Assembly (NCBI RefSeq): GCF_003730275.1 | Contig: NZ_QTTA01000010.1 | Coordinates: 248,001-312,000, forward strand | Reading direction: 5' to 3' | From: Brevundimonas halotolerans | GTDB taxonomy: Bacteria; Pseudomonadota; Alphaproteobacteria; Caulobacterales; Caulobacteraceae | Length of the DNA: 64,000 nt | Part shown: in pieces, positions 27,263-36,239 of the stretch | Layout of the letters: every line of letters starts with the position of its first letter | How positions within the stretch are numbered: position 1 is the first letter of the stretch | Made by a program: the position numbers and the translations under genes | The notes under the pieces: model-generated | What the model saw: the letters and a program-made list of their open reading frames with translations, nothing else | Databases searched by the model: none | Told to the model about the DNA's origin: nothing

Positions 27263-28536
27263 GAGGCCCCTCCCCGCTCCAGCATCCAGCGGCGTTTTTC
27301 AAGCAGGCGGTCGGCGCGGCGGTCAATCTCGGCGGCGGCGGTCTCGGGCGTATACTCGCCGCGCACCATGCGTTCGGCGACGATCTGCATTTCGGTGACG
27401 ATCCGCTCCCACTCAGGGGCCTTGGGCACGGCCTCGGCGCGGGCCAGCTGGGCCTTGAACGGCTGGATCATGGGATCGGAGGCCAAGGCGGGCGCCTCCC
27501 ATGCGCTTTGGCGGGCCGGGAGGCTGCCGGTGATCTGGTTGAAGCGGACCTGGGTCTCGGGCTCGAGCAGGTAGCGGACCCAGGCCCAGGCGGCCTCGGG
27601 GTGGCGGGTGGAGCGGAACACGGCCAGCGAGGAGCCGCCGGGCGCCGAGGCCCCGGGGCCGGTCGGACCGGGAATGCCGGCGGTGGCCCATTGGGTCTCG
27701 GGCGGCAGGCGACGGCGGAAATCGCCGATCGACCACGGGCCGGAGAAGTAGAAACTGAAATAGCCGCGCTGGAACTCGGTCCAGACGTTCGAGATCTGGG
27801 TGGCGGAGACCAGCGGGGCCAGACCCTCGTCGAACAGGCTCTTGTAGAAGGCCAGCGCGGCGATGAAGCCGGGGCTGGAGAAGTTGCCGCGCGTCGCCTG
27901 ATCGGCGAGCAGGGGTTCGTCGGCCTGAAGCCCGAAGGTCAGAAGCTGCTCGAACTCATTGACCGGCAACAGGATTGCATAGTTGCCCTCGCCTGCCACG
28001 CGCTTGATGGCGTGCATGGAGGCCTTCCACTCGGCCCAGGTCGTGGGGACGGTGTCATAGCCGGCGCGGGACAGAATATCGGTGCGGCAAAACAGCAGGC
28101 GGGTGTCGACATACCAGGGCGTGGCGACGGCCTGACCGTCGACACGGTTGGTTTCCAGCACCGCCGGGAACTGGTCGGTCAGCAAGTCGGAGGCGAAGGC
28201 CGGCGTGGCCGACAGGGCGCCGATGGCGGCCATTTCGGAGACCCAGGTGTTGCCGATCTGGCTGATGTCCGGGAGGGAGTCGCCGGCGTAGGCGGTCAGC
28301 AGCTTCTGGTGGGCGGCGGTCCAGGGCACGGCCTGGACCTCGACGGCGATGCCGGGATTGCGGCGTTCGAACTCGGGCACCAGTTGTGGCACGGCCGTGC
28401 CCTCGGCGCCCATGGCCCAGAAGGTCAGATGCGTACGCCCGTCGCTGCGGCCTGTGCAGCTCGCCGTCGCAAGCGCGGCCGTCGATCCGGCCAGCCAGCC
28501 CAGTGCCGTCCTGCGGTCGGGCCGGACCAGCGTCAT
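27259..28536 (-). CDS. Sugar-binding lipoprotein of ABC importer
   Basis: A 425-residue family-1 extracellular solute-binding protein. The N terminus has a twin-arginine pattern (PDRRTALGWLAGSTAALATASC) whose last Cys lies in a lipobox, so it is predicted to be a Tat-exported, membrane-anchored lipoprotein. Typical segments are LTFWAMGAEGTAVPQLVPEFERRNPGI and FQRGYFSFYFSGPWSIGDF. It captures a sugar or oligosaccharide in the periplasm for the MalFG-type permeases. The ATG at 28534-28536 overlaps the stop of the glucoamylase-like gene (ATGA), which decides the start against one 15 bp upstream. Confidence 0.92.
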   Translation of the reverse strand: MTLVRPDRRTALGWLAGSTAALATASCTGRSDGRTHLTFWAMGAEGTAVPQLVPEFERRNPGIAVEVQAVPWTAAHQKLLTAYAGDSLPDISQIGNTWVSEMAAIGALSATPAFASDLLTDQFPAVLETNRVDGQAVATPWYVDTRLLFCRTDILSRAGYDTVPTTWAEWKASMHAIKRVAGEGNYAILLPVNEFEQLLTFGLQADEPLLADQATRGNFSSPGFIAALAFYKSLFDEGLAPLVSATQISNVWTEFQRGYFSFYFSGPWSIGDFRRRLPPETQWATAGIPGPTGPGASAPGGSSLAVFRSTRHPEAAWAWVRYLLEPETQVRFNQITGSLPARQSAWEAPALASDPMIQPFKAQLARAEAVPKAPEWERIVTEMQIVAERMVRGEYTPETAAAEIDRRADRLLEKRRWMLERGGAS

Positions 28537-29969
28537 GCGCGATCCAGCCAACCGCCCTCGAACCCGGCGCGCTGCAGGCCCCGGATCAGATTGGGCTCGC
28601 CGTGCATGTGGTTCCAGACGAGGTTGGTGCGGTGGTTCTCGATCATGACCACGATCGGCCCCTGATCGATGCCCAGATAGTCGCCATTCACCCAGCCGAT
28701 GTCAGGCACGATCTGGCCGTGCCGGAGCGGTCCGTCGCGCTCGGTCAGCGTCGGGTTGAAGGAGTCGAGGAAGCCCCACTGCGTGTACAGGGCCTCGCCA
28801 TAGCGGGCCTTCATGGCCTTGAGGCAGGCGGTCACCGCATCCGGCGCGAAGGGCATGGAGGCCATGGCGGCGGTCGGGGCGATGGTGCCGTCGTCGCGCT
28901 CGCCCGGGCCACGGGCCGAATAGCTGAAGAACTCACGCTCGCGGCCGTCGACGGTCTGGGTGAAGTCGCCCGGTCCGTCGCAGGCGGTCAGGCCCCAGAC
29001 CTCGGCGTCATAACCCACCCAGCCCATGGGGTTGGTGCGGGCGTAATACTGCTGCGCCTCGGCGGCGCGGACGCTGTTCTGGAAGTAGTCGAAGTCGCCG
29101 ATCTCGGCCGATTTCTCGCGCATCCAGGAGTCGCGGATGCCGCGGAAGTCGATGAACATATGGCTGTACTGATGCCCGAACATCGGCGCGAAATGCAGGT
29201 GCGGCGAGCCGTATTCGTCGGTCCAGCTGTCGCCGTAAGCCGAGCACCACTCGGTCCAGACGTCGGGCGACACCGGATGGGTCTCGCTACCCATCGCCAT
29301 CAGCAGGACGATCATGCCCTCGTTATAGACGTGCCAGTCGTAGGGGATGTGGCCCGTCTCGGGGTGCCAGCCCATGGAGATAAGGTTGGGGCGGGCGACG
29401 GCCCAATCCCACTCGACCCGGTCGTAGATAGCCTGGGCCTTTTCACGGATTTCGGTCTCGCCGGCGTCGTCGCCGTCGAAATAGCGGGCCGCGAACAGCA
29501 TGCCGCCCAGCAGCAGGGCGGTGTCGACCGTCGACAGCTCGGTCGTGCCGAAGCGGTGGCCGGTGTCCATATCGAGGAAGTGGTAGAAGAAGCCCTTGTA
29601 GCCGGTCATGCCGGTGGCCTCGGGCCCCTGGGGCGCATCGTGGAAGAAGCGGATGGTGGTCAGAGTGATGTCGCGGGCCTCCTCGCGCGTCATCCAGCCG
29701 CGTTCGACGCCGACCGGCCAGCAGGCCAGGGCAAACCCGACGGCGGCGACCGACGAGAAGGACGGGGTGGGCCAGCGATCCGGCGTCAGGCCGGTGCGCG
29801 GGTCGGTGACATGGCGGAACCAGTCAAAGGTGCGCTTTTGCAGTTCCTCGACATCGGCATCGAGGGTGACAGGAGCCCCAGGGGCGTCGCTCTGACCACG
29901 TCCGCAGGCAGCAAGCCCCACAAGACCCGCACCCGCCACCGAAGCCAGAAGAAACCGTCTGCGATCCAT
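28533..29969 (-). CDS. Glucoamylase-like Tat lipoprotein, GH144-type
   Basis: The 478-residue product begins MDRRRFLLASVAGAGLVGLAACG: a twin-arginine signal followed by a LAAC lipobox. The catalytic part (about 35-478) is the (alpha/alpha)6 'glycoamylase' domain, with RTFDWFRHVTDPRTGLTPDRW, SSVAAVGFALACWPVGVERGW, ARPNLISMGWHPETG and DQGPIVVMIENHRTNL. Family GH144, which contains endo-beta-1,2-glucanases once annotated as glucoamylases, has this domain, so beta-1,2-glucan is the best guess for the substrate; this is from recall of the family. The ATG at 29967-29969 has AAGG 7 nt upstream, preferred over the GTG at 29975. It is first in the importer operon. Confidence 0.85.
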   Translation of the reverse strand: MDRRRFLLASVAGAGLVGLAACGRGQSDAPGAPVTLDADVEELQKRTFDWFRHVTDPRTGLTPDRWPTPSFSSVAAVGFALACWPVGVERGWMTREEARDITLTTIRFFHDAPQGPEATGMTGYKGFFYHFLDMDTGHRFGTTELSTVDTALLLGGMLFAARYFDGDDAGETEIREKAQAIYDRVEWDWAVARPNLISMGWHPETGHIPYDWHVYNEGMIVLLMAMGSETHPVSPDVWTEWCSAYGDSWTDEYGSPHLHFAPMFGHQYSHMFIDFRGIRDSWMREKSAEIGDFDYFQNSVRAAEAQQYYARTNPMGWVGYDAEVWGLTACDGPGDFTQTVDGREREFFSYSARGPGERDDGTIAPTAAMASMPFAPDAVTACLKAMKARYGEALYTQWGFLDSFNPTLTERDGPLRHGQIVPDIGWVNGDYLGIDQGPIVVMIENHRTNLVWNHMHGEPNLIRGLQRAGFEGGWLDRA

Positions 29970-30008
29970 GATCACACCTTACGCGACTGTCGGGCCAAAC
30001 CCGAAAAC

Positions 30009-30054
30009 ACAAAAAAGAGGGGCCGCCCCCCCACGCACGGTGAGAGGCGGCCCC
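30009..30054 (-). terminator. Rho-independent terminator after the TonB receptor gene
   Basis: On the minus strand a 9-bp stem GGGGCCGCC/GGCGGCCCC (30046-30054 with 30019-30027) is followed by TC and six T residues (30011-30016 read as A on plus). It lies 12 bp past the receptor stop and separates the receptor transcript from the importer operon. Confidence 0.85.
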
Positions 30055-30066
30055 AGGCTCAGGAGA

Positions 30067-33000
30067 TCAGAACTTGTAGCGAGCACCGATCTGGAACGTC
30101 CGCGTCGGGAACAGAACCGACGACGGCTGTCCGAAGTTCGGGTTCGGGTTCGTTGCCGAACCGGTACCGCCATCGAAGCCGTTGTAGTTGTCGAAGTTGA
30201 AGACGTTGATCGCGTCCAGATAGACTGACAGTTCCGAACCGTTCGGCAGGCCGATGTCCTTGGTCAGGCGCAGGTCCAGATTCCGGTACGCAAAGGCGTT
30301 CGGAATGATGAAGCTGTACTTCTCAGGCTCGCCGCCATACGGGCGGAAATAGAAGCGCGAACCGGTGCCGTCGAACACGTTGAACGGCGTGCCCGATCCC
30401 AACGTCAGTATACCCGACAGCTGGAAGTCCCACGGCAGATCGACGATGCCGTTGGCGACGATGCGGTGCTCTTCATCATTGGCCGAAGGCCGGGTCGGCG
30501 AGGTCTCGACGCTGAAGCAGTCGAAGCAGAAGGCATCGTTGCCACCGTTCTGGGTCGATTCCGACCAGGTGTAGGCCACGTTCATGCCCCAGCCGGATTC
30601 CCGCGTGTAGGGCTTGTCCAGCTTGACGTAGAGGGCGGTGAACTCGCGCTCCTTGTTGTGGTCCGAGACCAGGTAGGTCCGGTACGGGTTCGAGCCGCTC
30701 GGCGAGCAGAAGCCACCGTTGTCGCCGAAGCCACCACCGTCGTTGCCGAACGTAGGTTCGCGGCAGCGGTTCAGATACTGCCAGGTGAACTCGTTTTCGG
30801 TCTTGCCATAGGCCAGGGTGAACTCGGTCTGCCAATCGCCGAAGCGCTGACGGACACCCAGGTTGAACTGATCGGTGCGCGGCGGTTCCCACTCGTTCTG
30901 GAGCAGGAAGGCCTCACCCCGCCCGGCGATGGTGGCGAAGACCGGATCCAGACCGGCGGCCGTACGATAGGACTCCTGCCACAGGATCGGGTCACCGGCC
31001 GAGCCGGACGCCACGCCCGGCGGCCCGCCCGTGGTGCTGAAGAAGACGTTCTGGCGGATGTCGTTCGGCTTGACGATCTCGTCGTACGAGAAGTTGAAGT
31101 TGATCCGGTCGTAGTAGCGACCGGCCCCACCGAAGATCACCGTCGCGCGGTCTCCGAACACATCATACGAGAAGCCGATCCGGGGCTGGAAGGCGCCCAT
31201 GAACGGGTCGCGGTTGTCACCGGTCGAGATGTAGTCGTCGCGATTGAACCAGCTGGGGGCATAGCCGGCGGGCTTGCCACCGTCCGTGGAAGCGATCCAC
31301 TGGTCCAGACCCGCGATGACGCTGGCGGGGGTGACATAGTCCTTGTTGCCGGCGTTCGATTCATAGTCCCAGCGGAGGCCGAGGTTGATCTCGAGCTGAT
31401 CGGTGATCCGCCAGTCGTCCTGAACGTACAGGCCGATGACCGTGTTATCGAGGTCGACGTTCGGGAAAGACCGGCCCAGTTCGACGCGGTACGGAACCGT
31501 GGTCGAGCCGCTCAGTTCCGGACGGCCGTCCACGTCGTAGTAGAACTGCGGGTTGCGACCAAACTGCTTCAGGACCTCATAATTCTGCATCGATATCTTG
31601 CCGCCGATCTTGACGGTGTGGAAGCCGTTCATTTCCAGCTGGTCGAATGTCAGATCGTTGCGGATGGTGAAGGCGCGGTCGTGGATGTCCTGGGCACTGT
31701 CACGACCGCCCAGGTTGAGGATCGTGGCCCCGCCGAAATAGTCGGGCTGGAAGCCCGGCATACCCGGATTGGTGTCGTTTTCGAACAGGCGATAGCTTTC
31801 GCCGGCGTCGCTGAAGTTCAGGGCGCCGGGGGCGTAGTTGTAGTCCCGGTAGTCGACGGCGAGTTCATTCAGGAAGCCATTACCCTGCCACTGCCAGCGC
31901 AGGTTGCTGGTCAGGGTCTGCTGGCTGAGGTTGGTTGCCCGCTCATAGGCATTGGCCCCGCCGAAATCGCGGATGTCGAACTCGTCGCGATAGGTGACCG
32001 ACCAGTCGACGAGGTGACCTTCGCGCGGCTGCCAGCTGAGCTTGCCGAAGAACAGGTCTTCCTCGAACGGCGCCGCGAAGGTGCCGATGTATTGGCCGAA
32101 CTGGGTCTGGAAGCGCGGATCCTGACGGCCCAGGTTGACCACGGCCGCGCGGTTTTCTTCCTTGCGCTCATAGGTGCCGAAGAAGTGGAGACGGTCGCGA
32201 ATGATCGGGCCGCCGAAGGCAACGCCCCACTGCTCGACGCTGAGATCGGCCTTTTCATCCCCGCGACGTTGCGCGAAGACGTCCTGCTCGATCATGCTCT
32301 GGTCGCGGTAGGACCCGAAGATCTCGCCCTCGAACTCATTGGTGCCGGAGCGGGTCACGGCCGTGATGATGGCCGAGGAGGCCTGTTCATACTCGGCCTT
32401 GAAGTTCTGGCTGATGACCCGGAACTCCTGGATGCCGGCCTGCGGGAACGGGTTCCCGCGGCTGTCGTCCTGACCGATGATGCCACCGGCGATGACGTTC
32501 GACTTGAGGCTGGCGCCATCGATGAAGGCGTTCACCGATTCCGCGCGCTGGCCACCAGCGGTGATGGTCTGTTCCTGCTCATTCACCGAGACCCGGACAC
32601 CGGGGGCCAGGGCGGCGAAGTTCAGGAAGTTGCGGTTGATCTGCGGCAGGGTCTCGATCTGCTGGGTCGTGACGTTGGTCGCGATTTCCGGGGTCCGGAC
32701 CTCGGGCAGACGGCGGCCGACGACCACGATGTCATCGACGCTCGTGCCGCCGGGGACGCCCGCGACGACCGTGCCGCTGACGTCCAGGTCCAGGTCACCG
32801 ACCTGGCCGACGCCGATGGTGACGACGTCGCTGGCGGTTTCACCCTCGGCGGTCGTGACGGTGATCTCATAGGTGCCGGGGCGCAGGCCCGACAGGACGT
32901 AGCCGCCGTTGGCATTGGCAGTGGTCCGCGAGGTGAACCCCGAGGCCACGTCGCGGGCCACGACCGTGGCGCCGGCTTCGCCGACACCGCTGTCGGTCAC

Positions 33001-33108
33001 TTCACCCCGGACGGTGGACGTCGCCACCTGGGCCGTGGCCATTCCAGCCATGCCCAGCGACACGGCCATGGCGAGGGCGGAGGCCGCCCCCAGATATCGA
33101 ATGTTCAT
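30067..33108 (-). CDS. TonB-dependent receptor with carboxypeptidase-like regulatory domain
   Basis: The outer-membrane receptor is about 1013 residues, with a signal peptide ending MAGMATAQ. After it come a CarboxypepD_reg-like domain (about 28-115, GEVTDSGVGEAGATVVARDV), the plug domain (about 120-240, DDIVVVGRR and LPQINRNFLNFAALAPGV) and a 22-strand-type barrel ending in aromatic F (QIGARYKF). The architecture is Oar-like. It most likely brings an oligosaccharide across the outer membrane for the downstream glycosidases. The ATG at 33108 has AGGA 8 nt upstream; an ATG at 33117 that overlaps the LacI stop by 8 bp is the alternative. It ends in a terminator. Confidence 0.92.
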   Translation of the reverse strand: MNIRYLGAASALAMAVSLGMAGMATAQVATSTVRGEVTDSGVGEAGATVVARDVASGFTSRTTANANGGYVLSGLRPGTYEITVTTAEGETASDVVTIGVGQVGDLDLDVSGTVVAGVPGGTSVDDIVVVGRRLPEVRTPEIATNVTTQQIETLPQINRNFLNFAALAPGVRVSVNEQEQTITAGGQRAESVNAFIDGASLKSNVIAGGIIGQDDSRGNPFPQAGIQEFRVISQNFKAEYEQASSAIITAVTRSGTNEFEGEIFGSYRDQSMIEQDVFAQRRGDEKADLSVEQWGVAFGGPIIRDRLHFFGTYERKEENRAAVVNLGRQDPRFQTQFGQYIGTFAAPFEEDLFFGKLSWQPREGHLVDWSVTYRDEFDIRDFGGANAYERATNLSQQTLTSNLRWQWQGNGFLNELAVDYRDYNYAPGALNFSDAGESYRLFENDTNPGMPGFQPDYFGGATILNLGGRDSAQDIHDRAFTIRNDLTFDQLEMNGFHTVKIGGKISMQNYEVLKQFGRNPQFYYDVDGRPELSGSTTVPYRVELGRSFPNVDLDNTVIGLYVQDDWRITDQLEINLGLRWDYESNAGNKDYVTPASVIAGLDQWIASTDGGKPAGYAPSWFNRDDYISTGDNRDPFMGAFQPRIGFSYDVFGDRATVIFGGAGRYYDRINFNFSYDEIVKPNDIRQNVFFSTTGGPPGVASGSAGDPILWQESYRTAAGLDPVFATIAGRGEAFLLQNEWEPPRTDQFNLGVRQRFGDWQTEFTLAYGKTENEFTWQYLNRCREPTFGNDGGGFGDNGGFCSPSGSNPYRTYLVSDHNKEREFTALYVKLDKPYTRESGWGMNVAYTWSESTQNGGNDAFCFDCFSVETSPTRPSANDEEHRIVANGIVDLPWDFQLSGILTLGSGTPFNVFDGTGSRFYFRPYGGEPEKYSFIIPNAFAYRNLDLRLTKDIGLPNGSELSVYLDAINVFNFDNYNGFDGGTGSATNPNPNFGQPSSVLFPTRTFQIGARYKF

Positions 33109-33109
33109 T

Positions 33110-34198
33110 TTAGCCATCCTGGTTTTCCCCCTGAGCGGAAGCTGTCACGCCCGACGGCCGCCCGTCCGCCGCGCGTGTGGTTGAGACCGACGCCCGGGTG
33201 GACGTTCGGATCACGAGTTCAGGCCGAACGACCTCGCAGGCGGAGGACGACTGGGTCGCCTCACGTCCGGCCTGCGCGGCCTCGATCTGACCGACCAGAC
33301 GCTGCAGGGCGCGGCGTCCGGTTTCGGCAATACGAATTCTGAGGGTGGTCAGGCCGGGCCTGACGAGGGCGGCGATCGGCACATCGTCGAAGCCGACCAC
33401 GGCCACATCCTCGGGGCAGCGAACGCCGGCCTCCTGGAAGGCCAGAAGGGCCCCGATGGCCATCATGTCATTGCCGCAGAACACACCGTCGAAGCGGCGC
33501 GGGGCCGCCATCAGCGCTTGGGCAGAGGCATGGCCGGAGCCCTGGTTGAAGTCGCCCTCGACCACATGCGGCTCAAGCCCTGCTTCGGCCATGGCCTCGA
33601 GATAGCCGGCCAGGCGGGCCTCGGCCTCAAGGTTTCCGGCCGGACCGGCGATGTGGGCAATCGACCGGCATCCCGTGGCCAACAGGTGGTCCACTGCGGC
33701 ATGCGCGCCGCCATTGTTGTCGACCACGATCGACGGGAGGGTGCTTTCGCCTGCGCCGCCATGCATGAGCACGACGGGCAGGCGTCCGGCCATGGCGGTC
33801 GCCAGATTGGCCGAGTCGATCTGGGGCGACAGGACGAACAGGCCGTCCACGCGTCCGCGCATCGAGCGGATCGCGGCGGCGGCGCCGTCTGCGTCGTCAT
33901 GGGAGCTGGAGACGATAAGGTGATAACCGTGCTCGCGCGCGGCCAGATCCATGCCCCGGATCAGTTCCGAGAAGAACTCGCCGTACAGGTCGGGCAGGAT
34001 GATGCCGAGTGTATTGGTCTTGCTGGTCGACAGGCTGCGGGCGCCGCTGTGAGGCACATACTGCAGGGCCTCGGCCGACTCGAGAATTCGCTTGCGGGTT
34101 TCCTCGGTGACGGTGTCCGAGCCGTTCAGAGCGCGCGAAACAGAGGCCACCGAAACCTGGGCATGACGCGCCACATCGCGAATTGTAGCCGGTTTCAT
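33110..34198 (-). CDS. LacI-family transcriptional regulator
   Basis: A 362-residue repressor: N-terminal LacI helix-turn-helix (ATIRDVARHAQVSVASVSRALNGSDTVTEETRKRI, given here only as a position, about 3-40), hinge, and a periplasmic-binding-like effector domain (about 60-335; LGIILPDLYGEFFSELIRGMD, VVGFDDVPIAALVRPGLTTLR). It is immediately upstream of the TonB receptor in the same direction, with stop and next start nearly overlapping, so it likely autoregulates with it. A palindrome at 34307-34320 is the candidate operator. The ATG at 34196-34198 is chosen over one 30 bp upstream because it gives the conserved N terminus. Confidence 0.93.
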   Translation of the reverse strand: MKPATIRDVARHAQVSVASVSRALNGSDTVTEETRKRILESAEALQYVPHSGARSLSTSKTNTLGIILPDLYGEFFSELIRGMDLAAREHGYHLIVSSSHDDADGAAAAIRSMRGRVDGLFVLSPQIDSANLATAMAGRLPVVLMHGGAGESTLPSIVVDNNGGAHAAVDHLLATGCRSIAHIAGPAGNLEAEARLAGYLEAMAEAGLEPHVVEGDFNQGSGHASAQALMAAPRRFDGVFCGNDMMAIGALLAFQEAGVRCPEDVAVVGFDDVPIAALVRPGLTTLRIRIAETGRRALQRLVGQIEAAQAGREATQSSSACEVVRPELVIRTSTRASVSTTRAADGRPSGVTASAQGENQDG

Positions 34199-34587
34199 TT
34201 TCCGGCCTCGCAGACTGGCGAAGGACATCGATGAAAGGTCACGTGTACAGGCTCCCTGGACAATCCAGCCGTGCCGACCCCTTGGCGAGGTTCGTCGGTC
34301 AAATCGTGTAATCGGTTACATGACACACGAGTCATGAGACGCGCAAGTGCCCCGATTTGGGCACAGGGCCACGGGGCCGTGGGGCCACACCTCCCTGCCC
34401 CTGCTCTCACACACGGCGATGTTCGGCACCGGATAACGTCGTTAACGCTGTATATCCTGATATTTTTCGTATGCCGATCCGCTGTCGGGGGCCGGGCCGT
34501 AGCCGCCTCGAACGGCCGACGTGCTGGCACTGGCGCGCCACAGTTCAGTCCAAAATGTCACGGGAGCGCGGCCCGATGGGCGGCTCT
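34199..34587. other. Intergenic region upstream of lacI-type gene
   Basis: This 389-bp stretch carries the likely promoter of the lacI/TonB-receptor transcript on the minus strand. It holds the palindrome at 34307-34320 and an A/T-richer patch around 34431-34475, unusual in this GC-rich sequence. No gene was found in it. Confidence 0.6.
34307..34320. promoter_or_regulatory. Candidate LacI-family operator
   Basis: TGTAATCGGTTACA is an imperfect palindrome with matching TGTAA/TTACA arms and the central CG typical of LacI-family operators. It lies about 110 bp upstream of the regulator start and just downstream of a possible minus-strand -35-like TTGCGC. It is the only such site noticed in the sugar locus, consistent with autoregulation of the lacI/TonB-receptor transcript. 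Confidence 0.55.
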
Positions 34588-36129
34588 CTATCCCCCGGGA
34601 CGCACCCGAGCATAGAAGGATTCGATCAGATCCAGGCGCTCCGCATGGGGCATCGGCCGGGCGACCGGCCCGTCATTGGTGAACTCCAGCAGCCGGTCCG
34701 GCGCCGCCCGGACATCGGGCCATATAGCCGCTGTCGGGGCGTTCGGATCACCGGCCCGTGCGAAGCGGGTCCAGTAGCCGGCCATGGCATCGGCGGCGTC
34801 CTGATCGCGCTGGCCCAGAGGCCGACCGACGGTGTCGAGCGTATCAAAGACATAGGGGCGCTCGGAAGCGTGGGTCGCGCCGCCGCTGGGCTCGGGGTTG
34901 GATTCCGGCACGACATCGAAACGGTAGAGGAAGGTCGGATACCCGGCCGCCGCGTGCAGGCGCGTCAGATGGCGGGCGGGCTCGTTGAAGATCAGGTCGC
35001 TGACGATATGGGCGTCATAGCCGTCGGGACCGCCATACGCCGCCAGCAGGGCGTCGTGCTCGACCTCGGTCAGAGCGTCGTCGGTGCGGCCGTAGGCACC
35101 CGCGTCAACAGGACGGATCCACCAGAACTCGGCGCTGTTGGTGCCAAGGATCAGGGGCACGGGAGCCTGACGCCCGGCGGCAAAGGCCTCGACCACATCC
35201 TCGGGCAGGATGATGCCGTCGACGATCAGATTGTCCGAATAGAAGGCCGGCATGGGGCTGAGCAGGACTTCCGCAGGTACGGCGCGGAGCTGTGCCGCAT
35301 CGGCATCGGCGGGCAGGCCGGCGCTGCGGGCAAAGGCCACACCCAGCGATTGGGCCGAGGGCCTGCCCGGGCGGTCCAGCGCCAGTTCGGCGGATCGCTG
35401 ACGGCCCAGGCCGGACTGGACGATGGCCTTGTGGAACAGGCCGCATGCCGAGGGGGCGACCATCAGCTGGGTGACGGCCACGCCGCCTGCGGACTCGCCG
35501 AAGATCGTCACATTACCGGGGTCACCGCCCAAAGCCGATATATTGTCGCGTACCCATTCCAGCGCCGCGATCTGGTCCATGACGCCATAGTTGCCGGCGG
35601 GCTCATCCGCTGGACGCTCTACGGCCAGCGCCGGGTGATCGAAGAAGCCGAGGCGGCCGAGGCGATAGTTGATCGTCACCACGACGACGCCGCGCCGGGA
35701 CAGCGCACTGCCATCGTAGAGAGCCGCCGTGCCCGAGCCGTTGTTGTAGCCGCCACCGTGGATCCAGACCATGATCGGCAGAGGCCCGTCCCGCTCGACC
35801 GGGGCCCAGACATTGAGCGTCAGGCAGTCCTCACTCATCGGCAGGGGGCCCACGCCGGGATCGCCGTTGGCGGGCGGCTGGATGCAGAGGGCGCCATAGT
35901 CCGTGGCGTCCCGTACGCCGTCCCAGTCCGGGGCCGGAGCCGGGGGACGCCAGCGCCGCTCGCCCACCGGCGGCGCAGCATAGGGCAGGCCCTTGAAGGC
36001 CACGACATCGCCCGAAACGACGCCCTGCGCGGCCCCGTTTTCAAGCCGGACGAGTTCGACGGGATCGGGCACAGGCTCAGACATGGGCGCAAGGACCATC
36101 ATCAGGGAAAGCAGACCGGAGAGTATCAT
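34588..36129 (-). CDS. Type-B carboxylesterase, exported
   Basis: A 513-residue alpha/beta-hydrolase of the carboxylesterase/para-nitrobenzyl esterase family. The oxyanion segment VWIHGGGYNNGSG, the nucleophile elbow FGESAGGVAV (Ser about residue 199) and the AFKGLPYAAPPVGERRW start are clear. A short hydrophobic N terminus (ILSGLLSLMMVLAPM) suggests export. It hydrolyses ester substrates; the natural one is unknown. It lies upstream of the sugar locus in the same direction but is separated by 389 bp, and is divergent from the kinase gene. Confidence 0.9.
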   Translation of the reverse strand: MILSGLLSLMMVLAPMSEPVPDPVELVRLENGAAQGVVSGDVVAFKGLPYAAPPVGERRWRPPAPAPDWDGVRDATDYGALCIQPPANGDPGVGPLPMSEDCLTLNVWAPVERDGPLPIMVWIHGGGYNNGSGTAALYDGSALSRRGVVVVTINYRLGRLGFFDHPALAVERPADEPAGNYGVMDQIAALEWVRDNISALGGDPGNVTIFGESAGGVAVTQLMVAPSACGLFHKAIVQSGLGRQRSAELALDRPGRPSAQSLGVAFARSAGLPADADAAQLRAVPAEVLLSPMPAFYSDNLIVDGIILPEDVVEAFAAGRQAPVPLILGTNSAEFWWIRPVDAGAYGRTDDALTEVEHDALLAAYGGPDGYDAHIVSDLIFNEPARHLTRLHAAAGYPTFLYRFDVVPESNPEPSGGATHASERPYVFDTLDTVGRPLGQRDQDAADAMAGYWTRFARAGDPNAPTAAIWPDVRAAPDRLLEFTNDGPVARPMPHAERLDLIESFYARVRPGG

Positions 36130-36239
36130 CGGGCGACCCTAGACGTCGGCTCCGACAATCCCAAGTCAATCACTTGACATCCGTCGGGAACCGCTTTCGG
36201 GATCAGGCGTTTCGACGGCTTCGTCGAGGGGGCTGCCGC

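Noticed and set aside
30466..33342. A 958-codon plus-strand frame opposite the TonB receptor
   Set aside because: It lacks any domain or ribosome site and mirrors the receptor codons; a composition artefact.
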